A stretch of DNA of 64,000 nt from Acanthaster planci (taxonomy: Eukaryota > Echinodermata > Asteroidea > Valvatida > Acanthasteridae): assembly GCF_001949145.1 (NCBI RefSeq), contig NW_019091530.1, forward strand, positions 350,211 to 414,210, read 5' to 3'. The notes under the pieces are model-generated. The model did no database searches. It was not told where the DNA came from and saw only the letters and a program-made list of their open reading frames with translations. Below, in pieces: positions 59,806-64,000 of this stretch (positions are counted from its first letter, which is position 1; the number at the start of each line of letters is the position of its first letter). A program made the translations under genes and the position numbers.

Positions 59806-62800
59806 TTACATCAGTGTGTGTCGTCTGATCCATTGTCGCATCTTTCCCAGTTGCGTTGCCGGCTCCTCTTCTTCCTCCTCGATGCGCGGGGGTACGCCCA
59901 CCACGTTGCTGTCAGCCGTCCTGTAGTATCTCAGGACAGGGATCATTATCAATGTAGACTCCAGAATCACGAGGAACGCCTGCCACTCTGAATGAAGGAA
60001 AAATAAGAAATAAACAAATCAATAGATTCGAAATAAAAATAATCGGAACAATTTCATCCATGGACACTGCTGAAAAGGAAACGAATCATGTTCTGTAAAT
60101 TGTTTTTACGCAATGTTGCATTGCCTGCATTCCCAGAGTTTACAACGTGTTGGCCAATCACAACATGCGAAATCTGTCAACCCTTTCCAAACGAACATCG
60201 GGTCGACAAGTTTCAACTCTTGGAGGCGCACAATTGTGAAACGCCCGTTTTTCTCTGCCATAAAGATTAAGTTTTCTGATCGTGCGGGTTTCCTCCCTAA
60301 AACGAACCATCTTTGTTCTTTTTTGTCTATCATTCGTTAAAATGAAGGCATGATACACAACCAGACCTTTCCTCATTGATACACTAAACTAGGGTCAAAG
60401 TATACGCGTGGTTCTTTTATTTACAAATTTTTCAGTATTACAACAGGGCTCAGCATCTCCTTTGAAAGCAAATTAACAAGATAAAATATATAAAGGTCTA
60501 TCGATGCAATGTTCGACCAAAACCTTTGAAATACACCTTTGAGTTCAAGTAATCTTGTATTCCTTTTGTTGGCATTCTAAAGGTAAATGTGGTGTCACTA
60601 TTGCTTTGATGAGCACACACACAGACTGCTGGAATTTGTTTAATATTGTGCTATTCTTCCTTTTCTTTGTTAAGCACATGGCAATGAGCCAACAAGCAAC
60701 CCTCTTTTAGAAGTGTAATGAGTGAGCAACAGACAAACCTAAATAGAACATAATGTGTCAAACTTGATTAAATTAACATGACGGCAACAGCGCCCTGTGC
60801 TCTCCAGAAAGGCCCAGACAATCTTTGATGCTTTACAAACATTTTTCAATACAAGAACACGAAGTGGTTTCATACATCGAGCGCGAGGTAAGAGTTTAAA
60901 AGCTACAACTTGCAAAAAGTGCTCCTGAGAAAACTTCATCGCCTGCACCCTTATTCGAACTTACGCGAGGCCAGCAAAAGCGAAGGGAAAGGGATGAAGC
61001 AACCCAGGGGTCTAAAGACTGTCCCCAGGGAGATGAGAGTTGGCTGAAGTCCGTTCATCAACAGGCCGGCAGTCATGAACTGGCTCTTGGCAGGCAGGTC
61101 ATATTTCTCCAGATCCTTGCTACTCGATGCCTTGGTGAGCATGTTCATTCCCGTCACTGCCGTCATTGTGGACACAACAGTCAAGGCTTGCAGGATCAAA
61201 TCCGGCACGCCGAGCAGGTTCTGTTGCCAAGGGGAGAAAAGAAGACTGAGGCGATCCTATGACAACCTAGACTGGACAGGAGTTTTTGATTGTGGTCTAC
61301 CTGCTGCACACATGACGTTTGAATTCAGTGCGGTCGCAACGACCATACACTCTCTCTTGGGATTAATTTTTGTTTTCAAATGTTGGTATCACAGAAGACG
61401 GTTAAAAGAGTACTCACCACCTTCGCGAAACCAGCGATTGCTTTGAAAAAGGTAAGGATTGGTTTAATGATGTTTGGAGCACCAGAATCTTGATCATCGT
61501 GAAACTTTTCCTAAAAGATTGTGCAGACAGAGCGAGGTAAAAATCCTCCCTAAAACGAACCATCTTTGTTCTTTTTTGTCTATCATTCGTTAAAATGAAG
61601 GCATGATACACAACCAGACCTTTCCTCATTGATACACTAAACTAGGGTCAAAGTATACGCATGGTTCTTTTATTTACAAATTTTCCAGTATTACAACAGG
61701 GCTCAGCATCTCCTTTGAAAGCAAATTAACAAGATACAATATATAAAGGTCTATCGATGCAATGTTCGACCCAAACCTTTGAAATACACGTTTGAGTTAA
61801 AGTAATCTTGTATTCCTTTTGTTGGCATTCTAAAGGTTGTTTTCAAATGTTGGTATCACAGAAGACGGTTAAAAGAGTACTCACCACCTTCGCGAAACCA
61901 GCGATTGCTTTGAAAAAAGTTAGGATTGGTTTAATGATGGAAGTTTGGAGCACCAGAATCTTGATCATCGTGAAACTTTTCCTAAAAGATTGTGCAGACA
62001 GAGCGAGGTAAAAATTAGATATAAAGAGGCGATTTCACGGAAGATTCACAAGAAAACATGATATCAGTCCCGTCGATAGATCGAAAAAAAAAACACACAC
62101 AAAAAAACTCCGGGAAAGCATATAAAAATTCTTTCGCACATAGACCAATCCATTGACAAGAATCAGGAGCCATTACGGAGGTGTCCCCACGTGCGTTAAC
62201 AAAAGAAACATAAATGCACATTGAATGCTCCCTCGTCAGCCAATGTCAGCGCACTACTAACCAAAATCACGCGCTCCGAAGCTAAGGAATGTGCGCCTGA
62301 TGAGTGACGGGGACACCACGGTGGTTGCAGTGGTGGCACAAGACTCTTAAACATGGGGAGGGGCAGGTGGGGGCAATATATTTGGAACGATCAAGTTAAT
62401 GAATTTCAAATGTTGAGGGCAAGAAAGAGTACAGAGGATGTACAAGTAAAATTGCCGAGAAATGCCCTCTAGTCTTTGTGTAGTAGTGGCGAACTATGGG
62501 GGAGGGGCAGTCATCCCGTAGGGGATGTCCCATCGCCAACCAGATGCCTCCCAATCGCCCCAGCATTGCAGCAATTTCCGCCGCTGTTTGGAAGTGTGAC
62601 TGCTTGTTCTTTTCTGGTCGTTATTCCAAGAGTTGTTAAATCGACTGCATATTTGGCAGTGCATCGGCATCGACATCCGCTTTTGAAAACCAATCCAGTA
62701 TCTTTTCTGGATACTGCATCGTAATTATGTTCTAAGGGAGTCAAATTTCGGTTGCGGGGCAGGGCAAAAATTTGAGTGTTTTTAGTGTGGCCTCGTGACC

Positions 62801-63979
62801 TTTCTAAGGGTAAAGAGAAAATTTGGGTAGCTTTTATGAGAAAGACATTTCTCATATACTTAAAATCCAGAGGTTCTTTTGGAGAGGCAGAGGCCGCAGG
62901 GCAATGTTGCTACCCAATGGTTTTGCCAATCGCTGTATTAATTGGTGTGGCAAAATGACAAATCTTGTTAGAAACAGACCTTGTCAGACGGACCGGTTTG
63001 AGGCAAAAGAAGCAACAAAGTAACGGCACATTGATGTTGAACATGACTTTCTCGGCAGCCAGCCGCGCCATCATTTTCCGATGCCCCCCGTAGTAATCCA
63101 CTTGGAGCACGATGAACTTGAACATGACGAAGGAGTAGTATCTTAGGAGAGAGCAAAAACAATTGGCAGTGATAGAATGTGTTTCGCAAACCTTAACTTT
63201 CTAGATTTACAGACATGTTGTTTGTTGTCACGATTGTTTTTTACAAGCCATGCACGCCAAACAATATGAACAAAGAATGTGCCTTTCAAATAAGAATACA
63301 CTTCCGAAAAAAATTGTTTATTGGTTCCTTAAGAATTACTCATAAACTCTGGTTTCCGTTTCAGGACAGCCCCCTATAAGTGGAGACCAAGAGCATCTAT
63401 TGACGTGATTTTAATATATACCAGATAGTTTAGTTTTGGGCAAATTCCCTTGTTATTAATTGCTTCTCCCCATTTGGAATAAAATGGGTATACCTGAGCA
63501 GGGCAGAGACGGATGCTGTCTTTGATTATAGTCGTTAATGCCTTAATGGGAAGCATTGAGCTGCATTCTTCCCACTTGAAGCTGAGATAGTTTCAGTAAT
63601 GTTCATGGACCATGCAAGCGGGGGCAATAATAAATAATGATGTTGGGCCTTGGACATCAGTAATGATGGGTATGTGCTCTCTAAATGCACGTCATCCTCA
63701 CATGTATACATCTTAAACTTTTCACGAACGATGCTCGTACTCAGCAACTTTTTCCAAGGCCAAAGGTAGATCCTGTTGGCCGAAATTTAAATTTTCAAAA
63801 ATGTGACGTAGCTATTCTGAACATTTCGAAATCAACTTGTATAAACTCACTATCCTGGTCTTAACAGTTTATAGTAACATTATTTAACAAAATCATATTA
63901 CTCACAAGTCTTGCAGTGCCAGACAAAATGCAGCAGCACTCGGAATCAGGACTGCTGGTAGACAGAGCAGTACCAAAGC
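59806..63979 (-). CDS. OSTa-3: organic solute transporter alpha-like gene, exons 3-7 (5' end off window)
   Basis: Exons in transcript order: 63979-63906, 63141-62980, 61981-61885, 61220-60965, 59987-59806. Lengths 74, 162, 97, 256 and 182 bp mirror OSTa-2 (74, 162, 97, 259, 182), and the phases agree. Encoded landmarks: LIPSAAAFCLALQDL, MFKFIVLQVDYYGG, SFTMIKILVLQ, GMNMLTKASSSKDLEKYDLP, FMTAGLLMNGLQPTLISLG, FLVILESTLIMIPVLRYYRT and an acidic tail ending RRHTLM. Exons 1 and 2 lie beyond the right edge. The exon at 61885-61981 has a damaged duplicate at 61418-61510, which must be skipped for the frame to hold. Protein similarity to OSTa-2 is very high, so the two copies are recent. Confidence 0.88.
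60291..62013. repeat. Complex tandem duplication inside OSTa-3
   Basis: Segment X (60291-60583) reappears as X' (61544-61836), 293 bp each and nearly identical. Segment Y (61370-61543, with the damaged exon 5) reappears as Y' (61838-62013, with the good exon 5). The order is X, exon 6, Y, X', Y', so the second unit has lost about 785 bp, including exon 6. It could be a true rearrangement or a haplotype assembly error. Confidence 0.9.
61418..61510 (-). pseudogene. Duplicated OSTa-3 exon 5 with 4-bp deletion
   Basis: Same sequence as the exon at 61885-61981, with intact acceptor and GTGAGT donor, but 93 bp rather than 97. The loss of GAAG (plus-strand ATGATGTTTGG against ATGATGGAAGTTTGG) shifts the frame after MIKILVLQTS. 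Including it in the transcript would break the protein. Confidence 0.85.
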
Positions 63980-64000
63980 CTGAAGAATATGAAATGGGGG

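Overview
The window is animal (metazoan) nuclear DNA. Genes are split into short exons of 65 to 285 bp with GT/AG borders, separated by AT-rich introns and many transposon relics. The frequent ACATGTA-type motif, the tRNA-derived SINEs and the gene content suggest a marine invertebrate (amphioxus, echinoderm or similar). I cannot fix the species from sequence alone. There is no bacterial operon, CRISPR array or viral genome.

Left third, about 1-23.2 kb, plus strand: two copies of the 3' part of a bifunctional glutamyl-prolyl-tRNA synthetase gene (EPRS). Copy A (1.1-3.5 kb) shows only the last two exons, which are intact and end in the family C-terminus FGRSY; its upstream exons must lie left of the window. 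Copy B (7.5-21 kb) starts at a WHEP repeat and runs through the prolyl-tRNA synthetase core in 13 recognisable exons. It carries an in-frame TAG, a one-base frameshift, a missing catalytic exon, lost zinc and active-site residues and an early stop, so it looks like a 5'-truncated duplicated pseudogene. The last two exons and about 1.9 kb of 3' flank are clearly homologous between copies. A broken Ty3/gypsy element lies between them.

Right two thirds, about 25.9-64 kb, minus strand: a tandem array of organic solute transporter alpha (OSTalpha/SLC51A-like) genes. OSTa-1 (25979-33098) lacks only its first exon. OSTa-2 (49000-56195) is complete in seven exons that sum to exactly 343 codons. OSTa-3 (59806 to beyond 63979) runs off the right edge. 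Exon lengths and phases are conserved among them. Two orphan exon-2-like pieces at 44.6 and 48.1 kb look like remains of further copies. OSTa-3 contains an internal rearrangement that duplicated one exon, with a 4-bp deletion in one duplicate.

Mobile and repeated DNA fills the rest: a CR1/L2-like LINE (39.4-41.2 kb), SINEs, a hAT-type MITE with an 8-bp target duplication, a TTAA-flanked palindromic MITE, a 1.9 kb inverted-repeat element, a foldback family built from inverted arrays of about 27-bp units (two copies), a 17/85-bp higher-order minisatellite and a 26-bp minisatellite that arose in one duplicate only. A 283-bp assembly gap (N) lies at 20636-20918.
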